10,731 nt of DNA, taken from assembly GCA_002505765.1 (NCBI GenBank), contig DAVZ01000026.1, positions 1-10,731 of the forward strand. Direction: 5' to 3'. Both the position numbers and the translations under genes were made by a program. Below are positions 1-8,476 of the stretch, one piece after another. Positions within the stretch are counted from its first letter, which is position 1. Each line of letters starts with the position of its first letter. The DNA is from Methanobacterium sp. UBA176 (GTDB taxonomy: Archaea > Methanobacteriota > Methanobacteria > Methanobacteriales > Methanobacteriaceae). The notes beneath the pieces were generated by a model, which ran no database searches, was not told the DNA's origin, and saw only the letters and a program-made list of their open reading frames with translations.

Positions 1-68
1 CACCGGTTAACTTTACAGTCCCCATCTTTTTAATGCATTATGTATTGCATATATTCACGTAATAGATT

Positions 69-75
69 AAAAAAA
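69..75 (-). terminator. Possible T-rich terminator after the larB-nitroreductase unit
   Basis: Seven A on the plus strand read as seven T on the minus strand, about 60 bases past the nitroreductase stop codon. Oligo-T runs are typical archaeal terminators. There is no clear stem, and the DNA here is very AT-rich, so this is only a candidate. Nothing gene-like was found in 1-134. Confidence 0.3.
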
Positions 76-79
76 TAAG

Positions 80-105
80 AATTTAATTTATGTAAATTTA
101 ATTTA
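80..105. repeat. Two copies of an 11-base direct repeat
   Basis: AATTTAATTTA occurs at 80-90 and again at 95-105, 15 bases apart, in the non-coding stretch past the nitroreductase gene. It could belong to the promoter of a gene beyond the left edge. In DNA this AT-rich it may also be chance. Confidence 0.4.
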
Positions 106-134
106 AATATTAAACGTGCATTAAGAAAAGTAGT

Positions 135-653
135 TTAAGGAGTTTCGTATCTTTCACTGCTTATAATCTCGCTTAAATGCTTTCTTGGTCTTTGATGAGG
201 CTCTTCACCTGCATATCCAATGGTAAACATTGCAGGGACCCTTATTCTTTCTGGAATGCTTAAAACATTCCTCACCTTTTCTTCATCGAATGCTCCAAGC
301 CAGCATGTTCCAAGACCCTGTTCAGTGGCTTCAAGAATCATAAATGAGACTGCAATTGATAAATCAACCGTATATGCATACTGACCGCAGGGCATGACTC
401 TTTTAGATTCTGTTGCGCATGCTACAACTGTAACCGGAGCTTCACCCACAAATTTCTGGCCATTAGCAGCTTCCACAAGTTTTTCTCTTGTGACTTTATC
501 TTTTACAATTATGAATTTCCATTCCTGCCTGTTAGCTGCTGATGGCGCAATTCTGGCTGCTTCAAGTATCATTTCAAGCTTTTCATCTTCAACTGGAGTG
601 TTTTTATATTTTCTAATGCTTCTCCTTTTACTTATGGCTTCAAAAACATCCAT
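135..653 (-). CDS. Nitroreductase family protein (FMN-dependent oxidoreductase)
   Basis: A 172-residue protein of the FMN-binding nitroreductase superfamily, which transfers hydride from a reduced nicotinamide or another donor to nitro compounds, quinones or flavins. The N-terminus has the flavin-phosphate motif RRSIRKY (residues 10-16). APSAANRQEW (36-45) follows at the usual place for FMN contacts. GTCWLGAFDEEKVRNVL (115-131) and PRKHLSEII (156-164) are the typical C-terminal family segments. The length is normal for the small single-domain members, and no signal peptide or membrane segment is seen. The ATG at 651-653 starts right at the conserved N-terminal helix. The gene lies 22 bases after larB on the same strand, so co-transcription is likely. 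Its ribosome-binding region is a run of eight G. The physiological substrate cannot be read from the sequence. Confidence 0.88.
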   Translation of the reverse strand: MDVFEAISKRRSIRKYKNTPVEDEKLEMILEAARIAPSAANRQEWKFIIVKDKVTREKLVEAANGQKFVGEAPVTVVACATESKRVMPCGQYAYTVDLSIAVSFMILEATEQGLGTCWLGAFDEEKVRNVLSIPERIRVPAMFTIGYAGEEPHQRPRKHLSEIISSERYETP

Positions 654-659
654 AATTAA

Positions 660-667
660 CCCCCCCC
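660..667 (-). promoter_or_regulatory. Poly-G ribosome-binding region of the nitroreductase gene
   Basis: Eight C on the plus strand give GGGGGGGG on the coding strand, six bases before the nitroreductase ATG and between it and the larB stop codon. It sits where a Shine-Dalgarno sequence belongs and can pair only partly with the CCUCC of 16S rRNA. Other genes in this window use AGGTGA, GGTGAT or GGAGGT. The homopolymer could vary in length by slippage; see the findings. Confidence 0.55.
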
Positions 668-675
668 TAACTTAT

Positions 676-1440
676 TCAATTTTTAATAATTTGTTTAATA
701 AGCTTGGCAGCTAAAACACCTGCACCAAATCCGTTATCAATATTAACAACTGCAATTCCAGGAGCGCATGACTGAAGCATTGCATATAAAGCTGTAAATC
801 CACCTTCACCAACCCCATACCCCACAGAAGTGGGTACACCTATTACAGGGACATCAACAAGCCCTGAAACCACAGAAGGCAGTGCTCCCTCCATTCCAGC
901 AACTACAATCAATACTTTAACCTCCTCTTCCAGCATCTGTCTTAATGGACTAAATAGACGATGTATTCCGGCAACACCAGTATCATGAGCTATTAAAACC
1001 TCACAACCCATCTCTTCAGCTGTAATTCGTGCTTCTTCCGCCACGGGAATATCAGAGGTCCCTGCAGTTAATATACCTATCTTGCCCCTTTTTTTTACCT
1101 CCCGATTTTTAATAACAAGAACGCGTGCCTTTCTATTATATTCAATAAGGCTATTTTCTTTAATTTTCTCAATTTCAGGTTTTATCAATTCATATCTATC
1201 TGCAGGAAGCCTTGTAACCATTACATTTCCTAAAGATGAGCAGTGCCTGATTATTTTCACCAGATCTTCATCATCTTTATTTTCTGCATATATCACCTCG
1301 GGAATACTTGTCCTTAAGTGTCTTGCCGTGTCAAATTTTGCAAAATCTTCAATTTCATCAATTTGATAAGTTTTTAACATTTTTTCAGCTTCTTCAATGG
1401 AAATTTTTCCGTCCAAAAGCTTTTCAAGTATTTCTTTCAT
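676..1440 (-). CDS. larB: LarB, nickel-pincer cofactor biosynthesis protein (pyridinium-3,5-biscarboxylate mononucleotide synthase)
   Basis: LarB carboxylates the pyridinium ring of nicotinic acid adenine dinucleotide at C5 and hydrolyses the phosphoanhydride. It releases AMP and pyridinium-3,5-biscarboxylate mononucleotide, which LarE and LarC then turn into the nickel-pincer nucleotide. The 254 residues have the expected layout: a helical N-terminal part (1-115), then a PurE-like C-terminal domain. The C-terminal domain shows GILTAGTSD (122-130), GMEGALPSV (182-190), IGVPTSVGYG (200-209) and NIDNGFGAG (233-241). Cys225 in SCAPGIAVV probably matches the cysteine reported to bond covalently to the substrate ring in Lactobacillus LarB. 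The ATG at 1438-1440 has a weak GTGAT ribosome site nearby. Older annotation calls this family AIR-carboxylase- or CpmA-like. It is divergent from hypF and upstream of a nitroreductase. No larC or larE is in the window. Confidence 0.9.
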   Translation of the reverse strand: MKEILEKLLDGKISIEEAEKMLKTYQIDEIEDFAKFDTARHLRTSIPEVIYAENKDDEDLVKIIRHCSSLGNVMVTRLPADRYELIKPEIEKIKENSLIEYNRKARVLVIKNREVKKRGKIGILTAGTSDIPVAEEARITAEEMGCEVLIAHDTGVAGIHRLFSPLRQMLEEEVKVLIVVAGMEGALPSVVSGLVDVPVIGVPTSVGYGVGEGGFTALYAMLQSCAPGIAVVNIDNGFGAGVLAAKLIKQIIKN

Positions 1441-1550
1441 GGTATCACAATTTTTATTTACTTATAATATAAAGATTAAAATATAAAAAATAAATTATTT
1501 CTTTTAAAAATTAATTGAAAATCCATTGATGTAATTTCAGAGGTATCGAA
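1441..1550. promoter_or_regulatory. Divergent promoter region between larB and hypF
   Basis: These 110 very AT-rich bases must hold both promoters. For larB (minus strand) the candidates are TTTATATTA at 1465-1473, giving a nearly leaderless start, or TTTATATTTT around 1478-1487. For hypF, AATATAAA near 1480-1487 is a candidate TATA box with a start around 1508-1512. An interrupted palindrome, AAATAA at 1488-1493 and TTATTT at 1495-1500, lies between them. Too much of the region resembles a TATA box to choose firmly. AGAGGT at 1539-1544 is the hypF ribosome-binding site. Confidence 0.4.
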
Positions 1551-3860
1551 TTGGTAAAAGTCAGTATCTTAGTACAGGGAATCGTGCAGGGAGTAGGATT
1601 TCGACCAACCGTTTACAGAATAGCTAAGGAAATGGGTCTTGGAGGATCTGTTAGAAATCTTGGAAACAGCGTCGAAATTGTCCTTGAAGGAAGTAAGGAA
1701 GAAATAAAACAATTTATTAAAAATTTAAAGCAGAATAAGCCTCCAATATCCAAGATTACTAAATTAGAAATAAAATGGCAAAAAAATAAAGAAGAAAATG
1801 AGTTTGGCGACTTTGTAATTCTTGAAAGTTCTGCTGAATTTTCAGGTTCATCTGTAATTCCTCCAGATGTGGCCATATGCGATAAATGCCTTAAGGAAGT
1901 AATGAACAAAGGTAATTCCAGATACAATTATCCATTTACTGCCTGTACTGATTGCGGCCCTCGTTTTACTGTTATAAATTCAATTCCTTACGATCGCGAA
2001 AGAACCTCAATGGATGAATTTCCCCTCTGCGATGAATGTATGATTGAATATAAAGACCCACTTGACCGTCGATATCATGCAGAAGCAACCTGCTGTTCTG
2101 AATGCGGCCCTACAGTATTTTTATATAAAGATGGAGTAATGGAAGAAAAATATCCTATTATTGAAGCGGTAAAACTTATAAATGAAGGTAATATTCTTGC
2201 AGTTAAGGGTATTGGGGGGACTCACCTTGTAACAAAAACTACAGATGAAGAACCAGTCGATACTTTAAGAAAAAGGCTCGGTAGATTAAATCAGCCATTT
2301 GCATGCATGTCTCCTGACATTAAAACTATAAAAACATTTGCAGAAGTAAGAAGTTATGAGGAAGAAGTTCTTACTTCAAGAAGAAGGCCCATAGTAGTTC
2401 TTAACAAAAATGAAGATTATTACCTGACTCCTTCGGTTTCTCCACTGCTTCACAACCTGGGAGTGATGATGCCCTATTCAGGACTGCATCATTTACTTTT
2501 TAAATATTCTGATGAACCCGCATATACAATGACCTCTGCAAATAAACCCGGCGAACCAATGATGGTCGATAATAAGGAAATAATAGGTAGATTAGATGAT
2601 GTAGCTGATTATTATCTTTTACATGACCGAAAAATAGTTAATCGGTGTGATGATTCGGTAATAAGGTTTAGAGCAGGAGATTTAGCTTTTATAAGGAGAT
2701 CCAGAGGTTATGTACCCGAACCATATGATTTTTCAGGGATAGCTGATGATATTAACATTTTAGCACTGGGGCCAGAGCTTGATGTAACCTTTGCACTCCT
2801 TAAAGACAAAAAATGTTACGTATCACAGCACATTGGAAATACAACTAAATATGAAACCTACAAATATCTCCAGAAAGCCATTGATTACATGATGAGAATA
2901 ACCAGAACAGAAAATATAGATGTTATTGCCTGCGACCTTCATCCAATGTTTTTTACAACCAAACTCGCCTATGAACTAAGTGAGAAGTTTGAATGTGATG
3001 TTTTCGGTGTTCAGCATCATCATGCTCATGCAGGAGCGTTATATGTGGATCATGGGATTGATGAACTGATATGTATAGCTGCAGACGGTGTAGGATATGG
3101 AGATGATGGAACAGCATGGGGTGGGGAGATATTACACTCAACTCGCCATAAATACAAAAGAACAGGATGTTTAATGCCACATATGATGGCTGGAGGTGAT
3201 TTAACCACCAAATATCCAATAAGAATGGTTGTCTCCATGTTATACAATCAATTAAATCCAGAAGAGCTAAAAAATCTTATGAAAAATGAATATGTACACT
3301 ATTTCAGGCACGGTGAAAAAGAGGTGGATTTGGTTCTAAAACAGCTTGAAAGAGGATTTAATATTACTGAAACAACAAGTACAGGTCGTGTACTTGATGC
3401 AATTTCTGCCCTGCTGGGAATATGCGGAGAGAGAACTTATGAAGGAGAATGTGCAATGAAACTTGAATCTGTGGCATATTATGGGCAAAATACTGTAGAT
3501 ATTCCTGTTAAAATCAGAAATTACATGGGAATGGATGTAGTTGACACATCATCAATTCTTATCTCAGTTTTAGAAAATAAAGAGACAGGGAAGTCCATAA
3601 ATGACATTGCATGTTCTGCACAAAGCGCTGTTGCCTCAGGACTTGCACAATTAGGTATAAAAGCCGCCCGAAAAACTGGAGTTAATATTATAGGCGGATC
3701 TGGGGGTGTTTTTTACAATGAAGCCATTAGTAAAACCATTAGGGATTCAGTACTGGAGAATGGCTTCCAATTTATCCAGCATAAGAATTCATGCGCTGGA
3801 GATGGCTCTGTTTCACTTGGACAGGCTGCAATAGCTGCCATGCATTATAAACTGAACTGA
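1551..3860 (+). CDS. hypF: HypF, carbamoyltransferase for [NiFe]-hydrogenase maturation
   Basis: HypF uses carbamoyl phosphate and ATP to place a carbamoyl group on the C-terminal cysteine of HypE, the source of the cyanide ligands of [NiFe]-hydrogenases. All four modules are intact in 769 residues, a normal length. An acylphosphatase domain (about 1-92) has VQGIVQGVGFRP with Arg18 and Asn36 as the catalytic pair. Two zinc fingers of identical spacing follow: Cys110/113/132/135 and Cys160/163/182/185, each C-x2-C-x18-C-x2-C. A YrdC-like domain (about 200-385) has KGIGGTHL, RRRPIVVL and MTSANKPGEPM. A Kae1-like domain (about 395-769) has the metal-binding HHHAH at 489-493 and a nucleotide-binding DGVGYGDDGTAWGGE stretch. 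The start is TTG: an in-frame stop lies at 1527-1529, no ATG or GTG precedes the acylphosphatase motif, and AGAGGT sits just upstream. HypF does not depend on its neighbours here; other hyp genes must lie elsewhere. Confidence 0.96.
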   Translation: MVKVSILVQGIVQGVGFRPTVYRIAKEMGLGGSVRNLGNSVEIVLEGSKEEIKQFIKNLKQNKPPISKITKLEIKWQKNKEENEFGDFVILESSAEFSGSSVIPPDVAICDKCLKEVMNKGNSRYNYPFTACTDCGPRFTVINSIPYDRERTSMDEFPLCDECMIEYKDPLDRRYHAEATCCSECGPTVFLYKDGVMEEKYPIIEAVKLINEGNILAVKGIGGTHLVTKTTDEEPVDTLRKRLGRLNQPFACMSPDIKTIKTFAEVRSYEEEVLTSRRRPIVVLNKNEDYYLTPSVSPLLHNLGVMMPYSGLHHLLFKYSDEPAYTMTSANKPGEPMMVDNKEIIGRLDDVADYYLLHDRKIVNRCDDSVIRFRAGDLAFIRRSRGYVPEPYDFSGIADDINILALGPELDVTFALLKDKKCYVSQHIGNTTKYETYKYLQKAIDYMMRITRTENIDVIACDLHPMFFTTKLAYELSEKFECDVFGVQHHHAHAGALYVDHGIDELICIAADGVGYGDDGTAWGGEILHSTRHKYKRTGCLMPHMMAGGDLTTKYPIRMVVSMLYNQLNPEELKNLMKNEYVHYFRHGEKEVDLVLKQLERGFNITETTSTGRVLDAISALLGICGERTYEGECAMKLESVAYYGQNTVDIPVKIRNYMGMDVVDTSSILISVLENKETGKSINDIACSAQSAVASGLAQLGIKAARKTGVNIIGGSGGVFYNEAISKTIRDSVLENGFQFIQHKNSCAGDGSVSLGQAAIAAMHYKLN

Positions 3861-4015
3861 ATTACCTTTAGATAGAATTAAAGAGCATTTATTCATCGAC
3901 TGTTCTGCTATTTCTACTTGATGCTTCTTAAGACCTATACTTCAGAATATTTTTCTTATTGTCTATCACCAAGTAGATTTTTAGATTTACCTTCATATTT
4001 TCTTCTATACAAGTC

Positions 4016-4039
4016 AATAAATTCAAAAATGAATTTATT
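4016..4039. terminator. A/T-rich hairpin between convergent hypF and the Phr-like gene
   Basis: AATAAATTCA (4016-4025) and TGAATTTATT (4030-4039) form a perfect 10-base stem with a four-A loop. T-rich DNA follows on the plus strand. It lies about 155 bases past the hypF stop but only 15 bases past the stop of the minus-strand regulator gene, so it may serve both, the regulator most directly. A separate 8-base inverted repeat, TCTACTTG at 3913-3920 and CAAGTAGA at 3970-3977, lies further upstream. No gene was found in 3861-4053. Confidence 0.5.
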
Positions 4040-4053
4040 TTAAAGTTATAACA

Positions 4054-4527
4054 CTAAATATGCTTAGAATCTCCCTCTAATAAATTTATTAAGTTTTTCC
4101 TTCTTTTTGCCTCCATTAAAAGTAATTCTGCATATCTTTTTGCCATATCATATCTATCAATAAGAACCTCCAGATCCTCAATTACATCTTCATGTCCCAG
4201 GCTGAATCTATTCTCCAGTTCCTGCAATTTTGAGAAATCATCTCCCCTGATATCCATTTTGATAGTATTACCATTTATAGATATCTGAATTTCTATTTTT
4301 TGAGATATATCGTAATATTTTCGAGGACGACCACGTTCTATCTTATGAAATGATGATTTTAAAAGTCCTAATCCTTCCATTGCTTTTAAATGTTCAATAA
4401 TTGCCTTCTGCCCTATTTCAAGCTCCTTTGAAATTTCACTTACAAATCGGGGCTCCTCTGTTAAAAGATTTAATATATCTCTCCTTGTTTTGCACCCCAT
4501 AATATCAAGTATTGCTTCCAGATCCAT
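4054..4527 (-). CDS. ArsR-family winged-helix regulator, Phr-like heat-shock repressor
   Basis: A 157-residue DNA-binding protein, probably the repressor of the chaperone operon beside it. Residues 7-75 form an ArsR-type winged helix-turn-helix: CKTRRDILNLL (12-22), FVSEISKELEIGQKAIIEHL (28-47, including the recognition helix) and the wing RGRPRKYY (65-72). This stretch is strikingly like Phr, the heat-shock repressor of Pyrococcus furiosus, including the shared GQKA, EHL and GRPRKYY segments. The C-terminal part (about 112-150) is charged and helical, as expected for dimerisation, but is shorter than in Phr. No metal-binding cysteine pair of the ArsR/SmtB type is present; the only cysteine is Cys12. 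The gene starts 147 bases from grpE on the opposite strand, with AAGGG before the ATG. The DNA-binding fold is certain; the heat-shock role is inferred from family and position. Confidence 0.88.
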   Translation of the reverse strand: MDLEAILDIMGCKTRRDILNLLTEEPRFVSEISKELEIGQKAIIEHLKAMEGLGLLKSSFHKIERGRPRKYYDISQKIEIQISINGNTIKMDIRGDDFSKLQELENRFSLGHEDVIEDLEVLIDRYDMAKRYAELLLMEAKRRKNLINLLEGDSKHI

Positions 4528-4596
4528 GTTATCCCTTTATATCAAATGATCGATAAAAATGGTTCCTACCCATATTCTATTTTATCTTTATCTTAT

Positions 4597-4613
4597 GCGA
4601 AAGATTTATATAA
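4597..4613 (+). promoter_or_regulatory. Promoter (BRE and TATA box) of grpE-dnaK-dnaJ
   Basis: GCGAAAGA (4597-4604), a purine-rich BRE-like element, leads into TTTATATAA (4605-4613), a near-ideal archaeal TATA box. Transcription should start about 25 bases on, near 4630-4636, giving a leader of about 40 bases. AGGTGA at 4665-4670 is the grpE ribosome-binding site. The TATA element reads almost the same backwards and has AAAAGG on its other side, so it might also serve the divergent regulator gene. Confidence 0.7.
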
Positions 4614-4647
4614 CCTTTTGTTACTATAACCTATTAAAGATTACTAT
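4609..4647. promoter_or_regulatory. Candidate operator repeats over the heat-shock promoter
   Basis: TATAACCT occurs at 4609-4616, overlapping the end of the TATA box, and again at 4625-4632, over the expected start site. The second copy is part of an interrupted palindrome, GTTA-CTA-TAAC at 4620-4630. TTACTAT occurs at 4621-4627 and at 4641-4647, exactly 20 bases apart. Repeats placed over TATA box and start site are what a Phr-type repressor would need in order to block polymerase. That these are the binding sites is inference. Confidence 0.5.
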
Positions 4648-4674
4648 TATTTTTTATACTCTAAAGGTGAACAG

Positions 4675-5190
4675 ATGACTGATAAAGATGAATTGAAAAA
4701 GTTAAATAAGGATCTGGAAGAGAAAAAAGAGTTAATTGAGGATCTAAATAAGCAGATAGAAGAAAAAGATCAAAAAATTGATGATTACTATTCACAGATG
4801 CAGCGCCTACAGGCTGATTTTGAAAACTACAAGAAAAGAACTGAAAAAGACAGGAAAGAGTACATAAAATACGCCAATGAAGAATTAATCCTCAAGTTAA
4901 TCAATAGCTATGAGGATCTTGAAAGAGCACTTGAATCAGCCGAAAAGGGTGAAAACCTGAAAGAAGGAGTTGAATTGATTTTTAAAAATTTAAATGAAGT
5001 TCTTAAAAAAGAAGGACTTTCAGAAATCCTCACAGAAGGGGAAAAATTCGATCCATTCAAGCACGAAGCACTAATGACCGAAAAACACGACGATTATAAA
5101 AATGGAGAAATTATTGAGACACTTGCCCGTGGATACACATTGAATTCAAAGGTAATCAAATGTGCAATGGTTAAGGTCTGTAAAAAATGA
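4675..5190 (+). CDS. grpE: GrpE, nucleotide exchange factor of DnaK
   Basis: GrpE speeds ADP release from DnaK so that the chaperone can let go of its client and bind ATP again. The 171-residue protein starts with a long charged coiled coil (about 5-60) that forms the paired helices of the dimer. The family segment LQADFENYKKRTEKD (45-59) follows, then helices forming the dimer bundle (about 65-112). The C-terminal beta domain contacts DnaK and contains FDPFKHEALM (125-134) and the hallmark GYTLNSKVIKCAMVKV (153-168). The usual sequence there has Arg-Pro before AMVKV; here it is Lys-Cys. Length is normal to slightly short. This is the first gene of the operon: AGGTGA lies four bases before its ATG, and dnaK follows after 45 bases. 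Cytosolic, no membrane segment. Confidence 0.95.
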   Translation: MTDKDELKKLNKDLEEKKELIEDLNKQIEEKDQKIDDYYSQMQRLQADFENYKKRTEKDRKEYIKYANEELILKLINSYEDLERALESAEKGENLKEGVELIFKNLNEVLKKEGLSEILTEGEKFDPFKHEALMTEKHDDYKNGEIIETLARGYTLNSKVIKCAMVKVCKK

Positions 5191-5235
5191 AATAATGTTT
5201 TAAATTCAAAAAATTATAAAATGTAAGGTGATATC

Positions 5236-7113
<1,878 letters not shown>

Positions 7114-7142
7114 ATAGGAAAAACTATAAATTAAACCAAAAA

Positions 7143-7160
7143 GTAGAGGAAATTCTCTAC
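7143..7160 (+). terminator. Hairpin between dnaK and dnaJ, possible attenuator or RNA processing site
   Basis: GTAGAG (7143-7148) and CTCTAC (7155-7160) form a perfect six-base stem around GAAATT, and a T-rich stretch follows, including seven T at 7184-7190. It begins 29 bases after the dnaK stop, in a 100-base gap that is wide for this operon. Partial termination or RNA cleavage here would lower dnaJ relative to dnaK. No good TATA box for a separate dnaJ promoter was seen. Confidence 0.45.
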
Positions 7161-7213
7161 ATTTATTATTTTATTCAGTTCAATTTTTTTGATTTAAGTG
7201 AGGGTAAGATTAA

Positions 7214-8356
7214 ATGGCAGAAAAGCGTGATTACTACGAAGTCCTTGGAGTAGAGCGGGGCACTGATAAAAAAGATATTAAAAAGGCCTATCGTAAACTG
7301 GCAATGAAATATCACCCCGACGTAAATGATGAACCAGAAGCCGCTGATAAATTCAAAGAAATAAGTGAAGCATACGCTGTTTTATCAGATGAAGAGAAAA
7401 GAAATACCTACGACCAATTTGGACATGCAGGAATGGGTGGATACTCCAACGAAGATATATTCAGAAATGTGAATTTTGATGATATATTTAGAGGCTTCGG
7501 ATTTGATTTCGGAGATATATTTGACATGTTTGGTTTTGGTGGAGGTCAAAGAAGAAGCCGTGCTGAACGTGGAGCTGATGTCTATTACGATCTATCCATT
7601 ACACTTGAGGATGCAGCATTTGGACTTGAAAAGGATATAGAAGTATCCCACAAGAAAGTTTGTCCAGCATGTGAAGGTTCAAAGGCTGAACCAGGAACAA
7701 ATACACGCCAATGTGAACGCTGTGGAGGTACAGGCCAGGTACAGCACGTTAATCAAACTCCATTCGGTCAGTTTGTAAATATAAGGCCATGTTCCCAGTG
7801 TAGGGGCGAAGGAGTAATAATTGAAAATCCTTGTCATGAATGTCGTGGGACAGGGATTGTAAGAGAAAAAAGCACCATCCATATTAAGGTTCCCCCAGGT
7901 GTAGAAGATGGTTCCCGTCTCAGGGTTCCTGGCGAAGGAGATACAGGTAAAAGAGGAGGTCCTCCTGGAGATCTCTATGTTTTGATTAATGTTAAACTTC
8001 ACAAATTATTCGAGCGCCACGGGTCAGATCTGGTTTATGAAATGCCAATTAGTTTTGTACAGGCCTCTCTCGGTGATGAAATAGATGTTCCAACGCTTGG
8101 AGAAGAAATTGTAAGTTTAAAAATCCCTCATGGAACTCAACCAGGCACATCATTCCGTATAAAAGGAAAAGGAATGCCACATTTACGCTGGAACGGTAAA
8201 GGAAATCTTTACGTTAAAGCCAAGGTAATAGTACCTAAAAATTTAAGTCCAAAGCAAAAAGAGCTTTTAAAGGAATTCGCAGATATAAGCGGGAAAGAAA
8301 TCTACACTGAGGATAAGGGTTTCTTTGACAAGGTTAAAGACGCTATCAAACATTAG
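7214..8356 (+). CDS. dnaJ: DnaJ, Hsp40 co-chaperone
   Basis: DnaJ delivers unfolded clients to DnaK and stimulates its ATPase. The 380-residue protein is a complete class I DnaJ. The J domain (about 4-70) has HPD at 34-36 and YDQFGHAG at its end. A Gly/Phe-rich linker covers about 71-115. The zinc domain has four Cys pairs (150/153, 167/170, 193/196, 207/210). Repeats two to four are regular CxxCxGxG; the first is CPACEGSK, so its last Gly is replaced by Lys. Client-binding beta domains follow, with IKVPPGVEDG and IPHGTQPGTSFRIKGKGMP, and then a C-terminal dimerisation region. AGGGT at 7201-7205 lies eight bases before the ATG. Third and last gene of the operon, 100 bases after dnaK. Cytosolic. 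Confidence 0.96.
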   Translation: MAEKRDYYEVLGVERGTDKKDIKKAYRKLAMKYHPDVNDEPEAADKFKEISEAYAVLSDEEKRNTYDQFGHAGMGGYSNEDIFRNVNFDDIFRGFGFDFGDIFDMFGFGGGQRRSRAERGADVYYDLSITLEDAAFGLEKDIEVSHKKVCPACEGSKAEPGTNTRQCERCGGTGQVQHVNQTPFGQFVNIRPCSQCRGEGVIIENPCHECRGTGIVREKSTIHIKVPPGVEDGSRLRVPGEGDTGKRGGPPGDLYVLINVKLHKLFERHGSDLVYEMPISFVQASLGDEIDVPTLGEEIVSLKIPHGTQPGTSFRIKGKGMPHLRWNGKGNLYVKAKVIVPKNLSPKQKELLKEFADISGKEIYTEDKGFFDKVKDAIKH

Positions 8357-8385
8357 AGTGTTCAGTTAACCCGGGAAATCTATAA

Positions 8386-8391
8386 TTTTTT
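8386..8391 (+). terminator. Oligo-T terminator after dnaJ
   Basis: Six T, followed by further T-rich bases up to 8399, lie 30 bases after the dnaJ stop. This is the usual form of an archaeal intrinsic terminator, with no stem needed. It would end the chaperone operon before the next gene. Confidence 0.45.
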
Positions 8392-8424
8392 ATTTATTTG
8401 AATTCTTCTTTATTACTTAAATTA

Positions 8425-8433
8425 TTTAAATTA
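8425..8433 (+). promoter_or_regulatory. Candidate TATA box of the VTT-domain gene
   Basis: TTTAAATTA here would give a start near 8453-8458 and a leader of about 20 bases ending in AGGGGA (8465-8470), a good ribosome site six bases before the ATG. The more TATA-like TATAAATAG at 8441-8449 is too close to the gene, because it would start transcription at or inside the ribosome site. A separate promoter suggests that this gene is not part of the chaperone operon. Confidence 0.4.
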
Positions 8434-8476
8434 TGATCTCTATAAATAGGGTTATATCTTATTTAGGGGAATCATA

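Noticed and set aside
394..1366. Plus-strand open frames over the nitroreductase and larB genes
   Set aside because: They are the complements of clearly conserved genes, and their hydrophobic Ser/Leu-rich translations are typical shadows.
1613..3247. Antisense open frames of 65-104 codons inside hypF
   Set aside because: All lie opposite conserved HypF domains, have low-complexity or His-rich translations, and lack ribosome-binding sites.
3913..3977. 8-base inverted repeat TCTACTTG / CAAGTAGA suggesting a small RNA or transposon scar
   Set aside because: The arms are 49 bases apart with no strong inner structure, no target duplication and no clear promoter. Chance is the simpler explanation.
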